Shown one piece after another: positions 45,751 through 57,849 of a stretch of 64,000 nt of DNA. Under the pieces are notes generated by a model. It saw only the letters and a list, made by a program, of their open reading frames with translations. It was not told the DNA's origin and ran no database searches. The first letter of the stretch is position 1. Each line of letters starts with the position of its first letter. The stretch lies in assembly GCA_001510575.1 (NCBI GenBank), contig LNGK01000005.1:1557234-1621233 (forward strand), given 5' to 3'. This DNA comes from Knoxdaviesia capensis. Taxonomy: Eukaryota > Ascomycota > Sordariomycetes > Microascales > Gondwanamycetaceae. The translations under genes and the position numbers were made by a program.

Positions 45751-48700
45751 TCACGAGCCCGGCCGCTTGGCCAGGAAATTCACCCACTCGCACCGACACC
45801 CGCCCTCGCCGCCATCAAACCCGCCAAACGACGCATCACGCGCCGCGCGCGGATTGACCACCTGGCCGCCGCGCCCAATGTCGTTGGCGACGAACCGCGC
45901 GCCCGCCGCCGTCGCGATGCGCTGCCGGCTGTCGACCTCCCACGCCCACACCACCTTGCGCGCCGGGTTGCCGCCGTGCGTGTCCAGCCGCACCGTCGCC
46001 GCGTACGGCATCGTGCCCGGGCGCACGCCGCGCGGGTCGTCGTCGGCAGCATCGGCGCCGGCGTCCGCGGTGCTGGTGAGCCGGCCGTTGGTCCCGGCGG
46101 CGAGCAGCGCTGTGGTGGTGTTGCGCCGCGTGAAGAGCTGGATGCGCAGGCGTGTCTCGGCCCAGGTTACCAGGAACGAGGCCTCGGAGAGCCGCGCGCC
46201 GCCGTCCGCGTCCACCGGCGACCCGCCCACGCCCGACCCGCCGTTGCTATCGGTGGGCGTGCCGGGGGCCACGGTCACGGACCGCAGGTAGATCGTGCGG
46301 CGGAAGTACGTGTAGAAGCCGTAGTGCTCTGTGTCCAGGCCGCGGTCGTACAGCCGCAGCGGCTGGTGCACCGGCTGCGGAAGCAGCCGGGCAGAAGCGC
46401 CCGTGCCGTCGGAGTTGAGGTCCGGTGCAGGCAGCGTGGTGTTCAGGCCCGGGTCGACGATGGTCTGGCCAAAGCCGTCGATGGCGCGGGCCGGGTCGAT
46501 CGGCGCATCGATCGAAGCCAGCAGACTGATGTAGAACGGCGTCGGCTCGCCGGCTTTATCCGCCGACACTATCCCGTCGGTCGTGTTCCCCAGGAACCAC
46601 ATCTCCTCGAACGTCGGCGGGCTCGGAATCGGAACGAACGGGGACTGGGTGCTGGAGTCATCCGGCTGTTCCTGGCGGCGCGTAAGGAACGTCAAGTGGC
46701 GCAGGAACCCGCGGGCCTGTCGCTTCTTGTTGCTGCTGCCCCCAGCCCGCGGCGGCGTCCCGTTGGGGACGTTCCAGAACTTCTGCGTGCTGTTGTCATG
46801 CTGGATGTTGACAAACACCGACGGCTGCGACGGCTTGAACGGCTCGACGGCCGCCTGCTGGTCCTTAGGCAGCGCGCAGCTCCACAGCGTCGACGGGTCG
46901 GTGCAGCCGCTGAAGGCGAACGAGTTGTCCGGGCCGACAATCGACATGGCGCCGACCGGCATCGGCGGGAAATCCGTGAGGTTGACCCACTGCAAGGCAA
47001 ACTTGTCGCCCGTGTCTTCGGCGGATCTGCGGTTCAGCTGCATCACCACCACCAGCGGGACCGTCACCGCAATGATGATAAAGAGCAGGGCAAGCAGCGC
47101 CCACATGCGCCTACGCTTGCGGCCCTCGCGGCCCTTGCGGCCAAAACACCCGGCTGCCGGAATGCAGCCGCGGCCACGCCAGAACCCGCCCAGTCTACGG
47201 GCCACCACTTCCTCCTTCTCGTGGCGCTGGCGCTCGCGTTCAATGCGGCCTCTAGCTTCCAAAATCTCACTGCTCACGAATGTGTTACCACCCATGTTGA
47301 TGATGCCAGCACCGCTTCCAGAGCCGCCATTGGCAGGCGCAGTGTCCATTCTAGAACCACTCCCTCCGCTTCTCATGGCCCCGACCGCCGGTGCGGTAGC
47401 CGCCGCCGGGGTCAGGGGAATGTCGGTCATCGAGATTGCTCCCTGAGACGTCATGGTGCCCGCAATCCCGGGGGACATTGGACCAGGCGAGGGCGGATAC
47501 TGGATATGGAGAGGGTGGCCGGGAGGAAACACTGCACGATACCGCACTGGAATCTCCATGTTGCTGCGCGGAGGAGAGTAGGGAGGAGGGGTTCCGAGAC
47601 CCATGTTTGGAGTCAGCGCTGGACTCAAGAAGCCTGCTGAGCTCTCGCCCGCACGGTTCACTGGAGTCGGCGCTCTCCCCTTCTCCGGCACCCGGGGAGA
47701 GGCTTGGGGTGTAGCAATGGGGGTTCCGCGGTAGGACGAAGAAACAGTGGCGGACGCCAGGCCAAGTGCTGGGGACGGTTCCCGTCTCGGCGACGGAACT
47801 CGGACAATGGGGACTGGCGATGCCTCCCGCGAAGGCACCAGCCCGGGACTCCGACGCATCAGCGGAGGTGTGGACTTCTCGCGCGGATAAGTCGTGGCAT
47901 TAGTGGCATACCGCGACGTATCACGCGGGTCTCTGGATGCTTCAGCATCCGTCACAAAGAGGCCCTGCTTCTCGGAAGCAGTCGTGTTTGCCCAGGAACT
48001 CGCCTCCTCGCGCAGCTGGATGCGGAGGTTCCTGTCACTCCCCAGAGTTCTGCTTGCTGAAGCACTGGCCGTATCCGCTGTAACCGAGTTCGTATCATAC
48101 AAATTTCCCGGGGTTGTCGACCGCGGAGGAGGAGGCACGTATCGAGGCTCGGGCTCCGGAAGACCCGGAATAAGCGGGGAGCAATCACCCCGCTTGGTCG
48201 CCTTCGAGGAAAAGGCGACATTCGCGGAAGTATTCGGGGCGGGGGGGATTGGTGGTCGGTCGGTAAAGGACTTGGCCGGCACATTCAACGGGGACGGGAC
48301 CTTTGGAGTCGGCGGAGACTGGGGGCTGACCGAGTTCAAAAAGTCGTGTAGCCAGTATGACGACGCCGCGCTGGCCGGCGGAGAAACAGCCGACATGGTG
48401 GGCGACGACGGACGGCGCTGGGAAAGCCGCGAGCGCGGCTGTACCGATTTGCGCTGGTGCTGGGGCGACACGCCGTCCTCCTCAAACAAGGTGCAGGGGC
48501 TTCCTGGGTCGTCGAACTCGTCACGGACCCGCTTGAGCTCGACGTTGATTATGCGTTCGCGAGGCACGCTGTTGCGGGATGCGGCACTGGAGGCCCCGGC
48601 GGGGTCGGATCGGTAGGCGGTGGGGACTTCGGGCACAGGCGGCTGGTCTTGGGAAGCATAGCCGACGCCAGCTCGGCTGCTACCGGTCATTTGGGAGTAG

Positions 48701-49797
48701 ATGCTCGAAGTCGGCCGAGGAGACACACCCGGCGACCCGAAAGATGTGGCAGTATCTGGAGTGTCAGGAGACCAAACACTCCGTTCAACGGGTGGGGATA
48801 GGGTATTGGGATTTGGGCTCGGAGATCCAGCGGAGAACTGCGGAGGCTGAAGGCCCGGAGCCTTGGGGCGGGAGCGTGGCTGTGGTCCAGCTCCGGGGTA
48901 GTGGTTGAAGTCGGTGGGAGTATCGATTCCCGCGGTTCTGGGGTCGATGTTCTGGGCATCCAACCCCGGCAGGGTGATGCCAATGACAATTGGCCGGTCG
49001 TTAGGCGACAAATCCTCTTCGAGGGGCGAGCGGGCCGACTGCGGGTTTTGGGCGCCGTCGGAGAGCGGCGACTGGGTGGAGTACTGCATCTTAAGCCAGT
49101 TCCAGTTACCGACACTCGCAGAGTTGGGCGAGCCCTCAAGGGCGCGGAGCGCAGCGGCGTCCACGAACTTGGGCTTTCCGCGGTGTGCTTTTGTCGGGCC
49201 GCCACGAGATCGGGAGGCGGAGGACCGGCTAAGGGCTGGCTGGCCACCCTGGGCACCTGCAGCGCCGTTTCCGGTACCGTTCCGGGATCGGAAGACAGAC
49301 ATGTCGGTGATCAGCTTGATGCCGGCTCGTTCGTTCTGGGCCTTCTGGCGCTTTCGAGACTTGAGTCGGCCGGGTTTCTGGACGGATACGCGCGGGGGGT
49401 GTACGGCGTGCGAAGATCGGGTCAAACCAGTTGTGGTAGAGGTAGTCCTAGGAATGCTGGATGAAGATGCTTTCTTTGTGTGGGTTGCAGAAAATGAGGA
49501 AGACGGTTTCGGAGCAGCAGCCGGGGTTGAAGTAGCCAAATTGAGTTGGCCACGGGTGACTTGTGCCGCAGATCCTCCATGACTTCTGCCAGTTTGCGGG
49601 CCTGGAGGGGGCAGAGTAAGGGTCACTTGCTCTGACTCCTCAATGGGAGTGGCTGTGGAGGCGGAAACAATGGACTCATCATCCCACTCATCCCATTCAG
49701 TGTCCTCCTGGTCATTGTCATGTGTTTGCGAGTGGGTGTCAAGGCCATCAAAGGGTGTTTCAAAGGGATTCGAAGGCTTGGAGGAGGAAGAGGCCAT
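45751..49797 (-). CDS. Large single-pass (type II) membrane protein, uncharacterised
   Basis: One uninterrupted 1348-residue frame beginning MASSSSKPSNPFETPFDGLD. Residues 1 to about 890 are Ser/Pro/Thr-rich with acidic and basic patches (EDTEWDEWDDESIVSA early, a basic RLKSRKRQKAQNERAG segment) and are predicted cytosolic. A helix before the membrane (ILEARGRIERERQRHEKEEVV) leads to basic RKRRR and one hydrophobic segment, WALLALLFIIIAVTVPLVVV, at about 899-918. The following 430 residues are more ordered, with several Asn-X-Ser/Thr sites (NLT, NST and several NTT), Trp- and Cys-containing motifs such as FSGCTDPSTLWSCALPKDQ, and no Ser/Pro bias, so I infer a lumenal or cell-surface domain. 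The basic-inside rule supports type II topology. I do not recognise a domain; wall-stress sensors share the general layout but not the order or a WSC motif. Function unknown. Confidence 0.8.
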   Translation of the reverse strand: MASSSSKPSNPFETPFDGLDTHSQTHDNDQEDTEWDEWDDESIVSASTATPIEESEQVTLTLPPPGPQTGRSHGGSAAQVTRGQLNLATSTPAAAPKPSSSFSATHTKKASSSSIPRTTSTTTGLTRSSHAVHPPRVSVQKPGRLKSRKRQKAQNERAGIKLITDMSVFRSRNGTGNGAAGAQGGQPALSRSSASRSRGGPTKAHRGKPKFVDAAALRALEGSPNSASVGNWNWLKMQYSTQSPLSDGAQNPQSARSPLEEDLSPNDRPIVIGITLPGLDAQNIDPRTAGIDTPTDFNHYPGAGPQPRSRPKAPGLQPPQFSAGSPSPNPNTLSPPVERSVWSPDTPDTATSFGSPGVSPRPTSSIYSQMTGSSRAGVGYASQDQPPVPEVPTAYRSDPAGASSAASRNSVPRERIINVELKRVRDEFDDPGSPCTLFEEDGVSPQHQRKSVQPRSRLSQRRPSSPTMSAVSPPASAASSYWLHDFLNSVSPQSPPTPKVPSPLNVPAKSFTDRPPIPPAPNTSANVAFSSKATKRGDCSPLIPGLPEPEPRYVPPPPRSTTPGNLYDTNSVTADTASASASRTLGSDRNLRIQLREEASSWANTTASEKQGLFVTDAEASRDPRDTSRYATNATTYPREKSTPPLMRRSPGLVPSREASPVPIVRVPSPRREPSPALGLASATVSSSYRGTPIATPQASPRVPEKGRAPTPVNRAGESSAGFLSPALTPNMGLGTPPPYSPPRSNMEIPVRYRAVFPPGHPLHIQYPPSPGPMSPGIAGTMTSQGAISMTDIPLTPAAATAPAVGAMRSGGSGSRMDTAPANGGSGSGAGIINMGGNTFVSSEILEARGRIERERQRHEKEEVVARRLGGFWRGRGCIPAAGCFGRKGREGRKRRRMWALLALLFIIIAVTVPLVVVMQLNRRSAEDTGDKFALQWVNLTDFPPMPVGAMSIVGPDNSFAFSGCTDPSTLWSCALPKDQQAAVEPFKPSQPSVFVNIQHDNSTQKFWNVPNGTPPRAGGSSNKKRQARGFLRHLTFLTRRQEQPDDSSTQSPFVPIPSPPTFEEMWFLGNTTDGIVSADKAGEPTPFYISLLASIDAPIDPARAIDGFGQTIVDPGLNTTLPAPDLNSDGTGASARLLPQPVHQPLRLYDRGLDTEHYGFYTYFRRTIYLRSVTVAPGTPTDSNGGSGVGGSPVDADGGARLSEASFLVTWAETRLRIQLFTRRNTTTALLAAGTNGRLTSTADAGADAADDDPRGVRPGTMPYAATVRLDTHGGNPARKVVWAWEVDSRQRIATAAGARFVANDIGRGGQVVNPRAARDASFGGFDGGEGGCRCEWVNFLAKRPGS

Positions 49798-52700
49798 GAT
49801 TGGATGACTTGGATGTTTGATGGCAGAGTCACTAGTATAGAGTGACTCAGTTCCTAGGAGGGAGGGTTGGTCATGTTAACAAAGAAAGATTCTAGGTGGG
49901 CTCTAGGAATCATTGAAGTTATTCTTGGGGGTTGCTTCTTAGAGAAGAACTTACCTTATACCACAGATATGCTCCTTCAGTGTGAGAAGACCATGATATG
50001 TGAGCTTGAGGCTCCGGCAGTAGGATATGTGAAGTCCAAGATCCAGGTAGTTTTCTTTGAGTATCTTGAGCCGAGTGTCTGACACCAGACTAAACTTGAG
50101 TTTCTTTCAGTTGATTCCAGTGTAAATTAGGTGAAATAGTAGCTTTGGGGATAATGAAACAGGACACACAAAGGAACAAAGCAGTGAACACAGTAATGAA
50201 TAAAGAATGGATCAAGTTGGATATAAATAGCAGTGCTAGTAAAGAAAAGAATGAATGAGCACGCTTGGAACAAAAGAATTTGCAAAAGAGAGAAAGAAGA
50301 GAAGCAGGAAGTCGAAGGAAATGATGATATGTGATGTTATATGCCCCTCCCTCTAGGCGTAGACCAACATGCATGAATAAGAAGAAGAGGGAAGAAGGAA
50401 AGGCGGGAGAAAATCTTCAAGAGCAAACAAATGAGTATATGAGAGAAAAGCAGAAGGAAAGGAAGAGAAAGAGTGAGCGACAGAAGAAGCGTGGGAAGAA
50501 GACCGGCAGGCGGCCATCAATGCAGGCCACATCAGAGACGCTGAGGGTATCAGGTACATTCACGTATCAGGACACATACAAACGGTACATACGCCCACAC
50601 CCGGGTTATCAACGCAGACAGGTACAGAGTAACATCGTATATTGCGGTACAGCTAGAGAAATATGCAGGTACAGGTCGCCCACAGACGGAAGAGAAAGGC
50701 TGGGAAATAGCAGACTTACCGTATTCTCTCTAAGCCAGCGGGAAAAAATGGCGGTGGTGGAGCAGAATCACGAGGACATCGCCAGATTTGAACGAGAACG
50801 GCTGCATCTGGACGAAATGGTTGGCCAGGACAGCCACGCGCCCCGACCGGGGGGGGGAGGAGGAGACATTCTGGTAATGAAAAGAAGAAAGGCAGAGCCG
50901 GAGAGGATCTAAAATAAGATGAGCGAGAAGGCAGCCAAGAAGGCCTGATGATGGATGGGTGTGGTCCGCTCAACCCTAACGAAGGAGGGGGTGGGGAGGA
51001 TGTACTGGTTATACGGCAGTCAGGTAGGTAATGTACATCACGTCTGATCTAGTATCAGCCGCTTTTCCGGTAACTTTCTTCGCTTCAGGTCCTGGCTGGA
51101 AGGGTGTGTGTGTTCTTGGAGGAGAGAGTGCGTGTGTTGTCGGTGTTTGGTTGTGTATTTCTTTGGTGGCGGCTTTGTTGTCAGATTAGCCGCCCATTGA
51201 GGATCGGGTGTGGGCTGCGATTGGCTGGCTGTTAACGCCGGCGAATTAGGCGCTGTGATTGGTTCCTTGTCGCGTCGCGTGTCCACTTACTGGCCGTGTT
51301 AGGGTTAGGGTTGCGAGCCTGTCCACTCTAGGATGGGAGATATTGAAGGTTGAATCAACACGTCAACTGCATTGGGGTTGCTTTTGGGGTTTCGAGACCA
51401 AAGACGGGAAGGTTCCTTTCCCGTTGATACCCGAGGCCGTAGACGCGACCATGAGGTGACTGCTCTCATTTGCGTTCGTCATTGCATGCATGGCCTTCAC
51501 GACGTTGAGTTACCTTCCAACAACAGAGTAGTTATGTCGAGGGAGACCTGGAATGCAGAGAGCACATTCTTGGACTGCCTTTTTTGGGTGTCGACTCTTG
51601 GTTCTCGCCACGTGAACGTCTGTAGAGCCCCAGGTCTGACTCTCGGGATCCCTTTATATTCTATTTTAATTTATTTTAATTTTATGATTTTTTTTCCTCT
51701 TTCGCACACGTCCGTGTAACCAGTTGCGCACTTTGACAAGAACCGGTGATGGATGGATTCGCACAACGATGATCATATGATTCAGAAAGCGTGCTCCCGT
51801 TCACGTATACAGGTTGAGTTGTCAACCACACCAGAGGGACCACAAAAGCCGCGTTCCCCCTCCCCCCATTCCGTGCATATACAAGCCCTGGGGGTAGTAT
51901 ACGGTACAGTTCAGTCTAGTACACAGGAAACTGAGGGAAGTCAGCTCTGGAAAGATTGCGGTGGCGACAGAATGAAGAGCACAAGCTCTCAGTTAAGCTT
52001 ACATCCCTGGACAGACCGACCTGTAGCAAGCGAGTGGCCAGGAAAACCTGCCTGCTTTTGATATCAGCGGCTAAAGACAAAAAAAAAACAACAAATTTCC
52101 AGGACCACTCGCTGGTGATTTCCCCTTATCTGCCACCTCACTGGCTTGTCAAATTTGAAGAGGGGACGGGGCCCAGATTTTTTTGGCCAGGGAATGCTGT
52201 CGAAGACAGCAGAAATCCTTTTGTTTGTGCAGCTTGGCCTGCCATTGTTCTGTGTATTGTGAGGAGGCCCAACACATTCTTCCAATGGGATACTGGGCCG
52301 GACTGGCATACTCCGTACACCAGGTACTATGTGTAAGTTCACGAGTCCAGTTCGCCGTGCTGGAGCTGCAGCGGAATCGTGATCTTGGATAGATTGCACG
52401 ACACGTCCCCAACCAGTTCCAGGGCTCCTGAATCATATGAGCCGCGCATTGAGAACGGCACAGAAAACTAAATACTCCTTCTCCCCCCTGAATTCTGGGT
52501 CCCGGGCTCTATTGGACCCATTCCGAATCTCGAACCTACACGGCGGGTCTCTATATAAAGTAAAATGCACAAATTTCGGCACAGCGGGCCTCGCAACTCT
52601 GTCCCCCCTATTCCCCTCTTGATTTCATAACTGTGCGTGGGAGTGGGTTGGCAAAGGTAATATGCAGAGAATAAAACAGCATTTCTGCGCGGCTGCGTTA

Positions 52701-55700
52701 ATATCCTCGAGAAAACGGCGGATGCACAATGCCAGTGGTGATCATCATGGGCGCTCCTTTTTGTTTGGATCCTCCCCCTCAAAGCATGAAGGAGTCTGTG
52801 CTGGGCCATTCCATGAAATATCAGGGTCCCAGGTCCACCCACACCGGCCAGAACGCCATATGCACACACAAATGGGCACTTCGAAAGCGAGAGCGAAATT
52901 AAACAGCAGATCAGTAAGCTCCTGTCGGAGCCTCCAGGTTGGGCGGGCTTAAAACTAATAATATTCCCACATCTTGCAATCTGCCAATCTCCAGTTTTTA
53001 AAGGATCGAGGACCCATAGAAGCGGTGGCGATTACTCTTTTTTTCCTTCTTTTCTTTTCTTCTTTTTCTCTCTTTTGCTGTCTGCAGAACCCATCCCCTA
53101 AACTGTGGTGCTGTAGCATTGGGTGGGTGGAAAAGAGGGCCTGGACCCCTTTTTTTCTTCTTTTTTTTTTCCCTTCTTTTTTTGGGCGCCACTCTCGAAT
53201 CTTGGTTCAGTCTGTATTGTATTGGACTGTGTTGTGTATGTGTGTGTGTGTGTGTCTGGTTGTGCTTGCTCGCTCTCATTTCTCCCTAACACTACTCCAA
53301 CTCGGGAGAGGCCCTGACCGAAGGGAGCGAAGAAGATGACACGAGAGAGTGAGAGAGAAAGCCAGAGAATGGCCCTTCTTTCTTCGCGGTGTTCTTCTTC
53401 TTCAATATAGTCAGGCGCTTGCTTGATGGAGCCAGGCTGACACGAACCCGGAGAAGAACATTCTTTCGGTTCTGTCGTTGCTGACAGGTGAGAACCATGC
53501 ATTGATTCACATCTCATCGTCATCATCATCCTCCACAGCCTCCTGCAGGAAACAGAACTGGGCCTGGACAGTATGTAGAACTGGCGGTCGGAGGGAACGT
53601 GAGAGTAAGACGAGAGAGAGAGAGAGAGAGTAAAGCCGGCTCGGGCTTTGATGAGTGGAGGGTTTATCTTGCTTGTTTTATTTCCCGCCCGCGCTTGGCA
53701 GGGTGGGAACATGGAAGTTAGTGAGTTTGGACTCTCTTGGTGGTGATACTGTGGCATCTTGTCTGCTTGCCGGCTGTAGGAACGTCAAGGGACAAACAAG
53801 GAGAGGAACAAAGGACCAATGAAGAGGGAATGTGTGCATGTGTGTCTTCGCTGGTGACTGCCACTGACTGGTACGTTTAACCGATAACGCCCAAGCCCAA
53901 GCATTTCGTGTAGCAGTTTTCTCTCGATATCTTGAACACAGTTGCAATCTCCCTTTCACAACTGCAGCAGATTATAACAAAGTCCCCACCCCCTTTTTTG
54001 GGATTTCTCTTCACGCCAGTGTTCTGATCGTCGTCCGCAATATCCATTCCACCTTGGACTTCTTTTTCTCCTTCTTCCTCTTCCTTTTTTCTTCTTGGTG
54101 GTTTCTTCTTTTTCTTCTTCTCGTCCCTTCCATCGTGACTGATGTTCACTGGCTCCTTTCCCAATCTTCTTGCCTTCCGTGCTCCTTTTGCCCTCTCGCA
54201 TTTTCCAACGCATTGACGATATATCACAACAACCTGGGCCGCAGATAAACGCCACATTTCTTCATATCAACTTGCAGTCTTCTTGGATCATAACCTATTT
54301 TTCTTTTCGTTCACTTCACCGTTTGCACTTTTACATATACCACACAACCCGGTCTTCCCAGACTCGGTTTGCCCCCCTTTCCATCTGGTTGCATTTTGAG
54401 GCTCCCATACCCCCCGTTTCCCTTCATCTCTCATCTCTCTGTGTTCCGTCCGATCAATGCTTTGAACAGGGCCTTCTCAGTTTTCACATTTTCAGATCGT
54501 CCATCTAAGTTACTTAGCGCCTCGTTTCCCACGATCTCGTTGAACCTGGCTGTTGTGTGGCTCATTCAGCAGATTTCCAACACCGAGAGAGACACTCGGT
54601 CCCTCCCCAGAAAAGAAAATCTTTAATTGAAGGTTTTCCGCCCTACGCCATTCGACGCACTAGATCAAATACAGCTTGCATATTTGCTTGCCTGGCTGCC
54701 CACCCCCCTATTTTGTCCTCTTCGAACCCGGTGTTCGGTTTAACGAGCCCATTTTTGGACCCTGAGACATCTTATTTTTTTGGTCCAATTCGACCTGCAA
54801 CCGTACCGTTTCGACATTCCATTCGCTCTTGGATTTCCTTTTCTCGCTCTCCAGAGTTTTCCTGTCTCTCCCATCTTTGTGTCTTCTTCCTGTCACTCCT
54901 TTTCTGGCATCATTAATATTCCACCCCCTTACCAGCATATTTTTTCTGTGGCGCTGGCCTTAGTCATTCACTGTCCTTACTGCTATATCGACACCCCCGT
55001 TTTCAAGCCCGCCCTACACGGCCTAAAGAAAACCCCAGGTTCCAGCGGTCTCGACGCCTAAGGAATCCCCCCTCCCAGCGACCTTATTCAGCAAGGCACG
55101 ACATATTGTCTGGCCTTTTCTTCATCTCCTGCCCGCTAACCAACAGCGTCGTTAATCCGGATTCTCACTAGCCACAGTGCACTAGCCACTAAACTAGTTC
55201 ATCGCGATCTTCGCCATATCAGAAGTCCGGCCTCTTGTTCATTTCATCACGACATTAACGACACAAGCAGATCAGCACCACATACCAGAATAACGGGATA
55301 CCCTTTTTTATCGGTTCTTTCGATTCCCAGACACTTTTCGCCGAATCCAAAAATAACAGCCAATCGTCGGATCCGGCATTTATCCCACTCTTTCCCTTTC
55401 CAGCAGGAACGAAAATAGTCCCCCCGTTCAATACCTTGGACCCCGTTTGATGCATAACGCCACCTCTTCCAGTGTTTTTAATTTTTGAGCCTCAGCCGAA
55501 CAAGAACCCGTTGTTCGTTATCGGTTATCTGCATTTACTTCGAGTAACATTGTTCCACTTCTGCAAATCACCGCCGTGCTAAAGAAGAGCCCCCTCGCTA
55601 TCCATAACAAATCCACACCTGAACATTCCTTTCCTCTCTTTTTCTTCTCTCCAGATCGCCGTTCTCGTCTTTCGCCTTTTGCCGCTTTAATCGCTTTAAC

Positions 55701-57849
55701 GCCCATTCCCGAATCATCGTGAAACCTTTTTTTCTCGCTTTCCCCGCCTATTTTCGACTATCTTTTCGTTGGTGTCTTTTTCCCCCCTCGCTTCACCCCC
55801 TCCCGAGCCGAAAAAAGTACTCAGCCCTTTTTATATACGAACTTTGTCTCTTGTTTCGACCGAACTGGTTACTTGGTCTGTTACGAATTTTATAGCGCCG
55901 CATAGCCTTGCTTTATTATTATTATTATTATTTTGGGCGAGACCGTGTCATCGTTCTTCCTAATTTTTAATATCTTTTTCTATTCCGGGTCTATCGTCGT
56001 CATCAACGCCTCCTTATCTCTGTTTCGGGATACACACCACCCACCCCCCCCCCAAGATCCTAACCTTATTTTCATCTCTTCAATTTCCGGAGACTTGTAA
56101 AACTAGGTGGCTCCTGTTCTTATAGCAGAGCCATCTTCTTTTTTACTGGTTGCTCCTCTTTGTGAAATATCCGTCAAGCTGGATCCCTCAACTTCTTCCG
56201 CTACCTCCTCCGCCACCACTGGCCGACCACCGTCACATTCGCATCAACGACGACGGTCCTCGATTGGCAACTCTCAATTTCAGCGTGCGAACCGGCCATC
56301 GCACAATCTGGTCGTTGACAATAACCGCTTGGCGCCGTCGACGCTGAGCACCATTCCTGGTGAGTTTTTTTTCGTGCTTATCTTCCGGTGTGGGAGGGCC
56401 ACAGAGCGAGCGAGAGAGAAGAGAGAGCGAGAGCGAACGAGAGAGACTGTCAGATCTGCTCTCCCCAAGAGTTTGGGGGAAGACAGAGAGAACCACACGA
56501 TGCGACTTTGAATGACGTTGGAGGACATTCTTGGAAGCGTGGGAAAAAACCACCGCCGTCATATCAGTCCACACACAGTTCTGTCTCTTTTTTTTCTCTT
56601 GTCCTTTCTTCTCTTCTGCTCCCTCCAAACCCTTCAGACATTGTGGTTCTCCCTCGTTGTTTCGTTGCTGTTGTCTGCCTGTCTGTCTGTCTGCCATTAT
56701 ACCTCATCTTTACCCCCTTGTCTCTTCTTTGTCTCTTCTCCCTCTGGAGAAATACTTGAGTGTGTATTTCAGTGCCGTTCTCGGTTTGTTTTCCTTCGAC
56801 GTACCCTTATTCCTTTTCTCCCTGGCTTCCTTTTTTTCTTCTGCCCTTGCCCCCCCTCCAAGCCATAAGTTTGGGATTCCCCTTTTTTCCCTGCTCTTGT
56901 CAATGTGGCCATATCCAATGCACCACCGAGAATACCCTTGTTCCTGGTCAAACTTCTCTGCTTCGGCTGGGGGAGAGACAGAGAGAGCACTTGGTGTTTT
57001 ATCTTCTGTGTGCGGGTGCGGGTGCAACCCAAAGCTGTTTTCCTGTGTGTGAGAGAGAAAGTTGTCTTTCGCAGCAAGAAGTATATTATAGGAGAAACAC
57101 TTGATCGCCGAGGGAAAAAGAAAAAAAGAAAAAAAAGAGAGATCGAAGCATAAGAAAAAAGCAAATAAAAAGAAAAAAATAGATTATTCGAGCACGTCCT
57201 CCCTTGCCACCCACACAGGCCGGTCGATCTCGCTTTACTGCTGTCATTTTCGACCTTCTGGATGCAACGTGCGTGCACAGCTGTCTTCTTTTGGACAACG
57301 CGGCTCTTTTTTTTTTTTTTTCTTCTTTTTTTCTATCTATTTCGAGTCTTTTTTTTTATGGCCCTTTTCGCTCTTTTCCTCTTCACCCACTCAACTTACT
57401 CACCCTTATCACTTTCTCCCTTTGCGATCATTAAATAAAATCTGTGTCATCCTCCATTTCCCCATTAACCTCGACTACTTACTCCTCTCTTCCCCGTCCT
57501 CATCTTAGCCCTCTATCTTCCATCTCCTGTCTTCACACACATAGCTCGATCTTATACTCCGACGGATCCTTTGACCTGTTGATATACGCTCTGTTTTCTC
57601 CCTTTATCTCCGTCATCATTCCCCGTCATCCCTGCCCACGTCCAATCTCGCAATACTTGTTCTTTGATTATTTTTTTCCTTTTCACATGTGCTTTGGTCT
57701 TAAAACGCTTGGCGACACCTCACCTTTGCGACCAGACGTCATTTGACTACCGCATGCATCAATTTGGGATGATATAGAAAACTAATCTCTTTCCTTAATT
57801 TTTTTTTTCCTTTTCTTCCTCCCCCGGCACAGGCACTCCAGTTACTGCA
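49798..57849. other. 8 kb region without an assignable gene
   Basis: It lies between two divergent genes. Part 49798-50980 is probably the leader and promoter of the minus-strand membrane-protein gene: on the minus strand a donor GTAAGT occurs at about 50719, which could mark a 5'-UTR intron. 51000-53000 is mixed sequence with a telomere-type motif at 51298-51312. From about 53000 to 57830 the plus strand is strongly C/T-rich with poly-T runs and a TTA repeat (about 55912-55933), as in promoters and long leaders. An open segment 56107-56359 can splice in frame to Mnn10 (see findings). No RNA genes were recognised. Confidence 0.5.
51298..51312 (+). repeat. Interstitial telomere-type motif
   Basis: GTTAGGGTTAGGGTT, just over two TTAGGG units, in gene-free sequence. 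Confidence 0.65.

Noticed and set aside
45976..47640. 554-residue plus-strand frame opposite the large membrane-protein gene
   Set aside because: Arg-rich shadow of the minus-strand gene, which has a sensible transmembrane layout.
51259..51459. Short frame with GFETKDGKVPFPLIPEAVDA
   Set aside because: Looks protein-like, but no start context, splice partner or family match was found; may be chance or a decayed exon.
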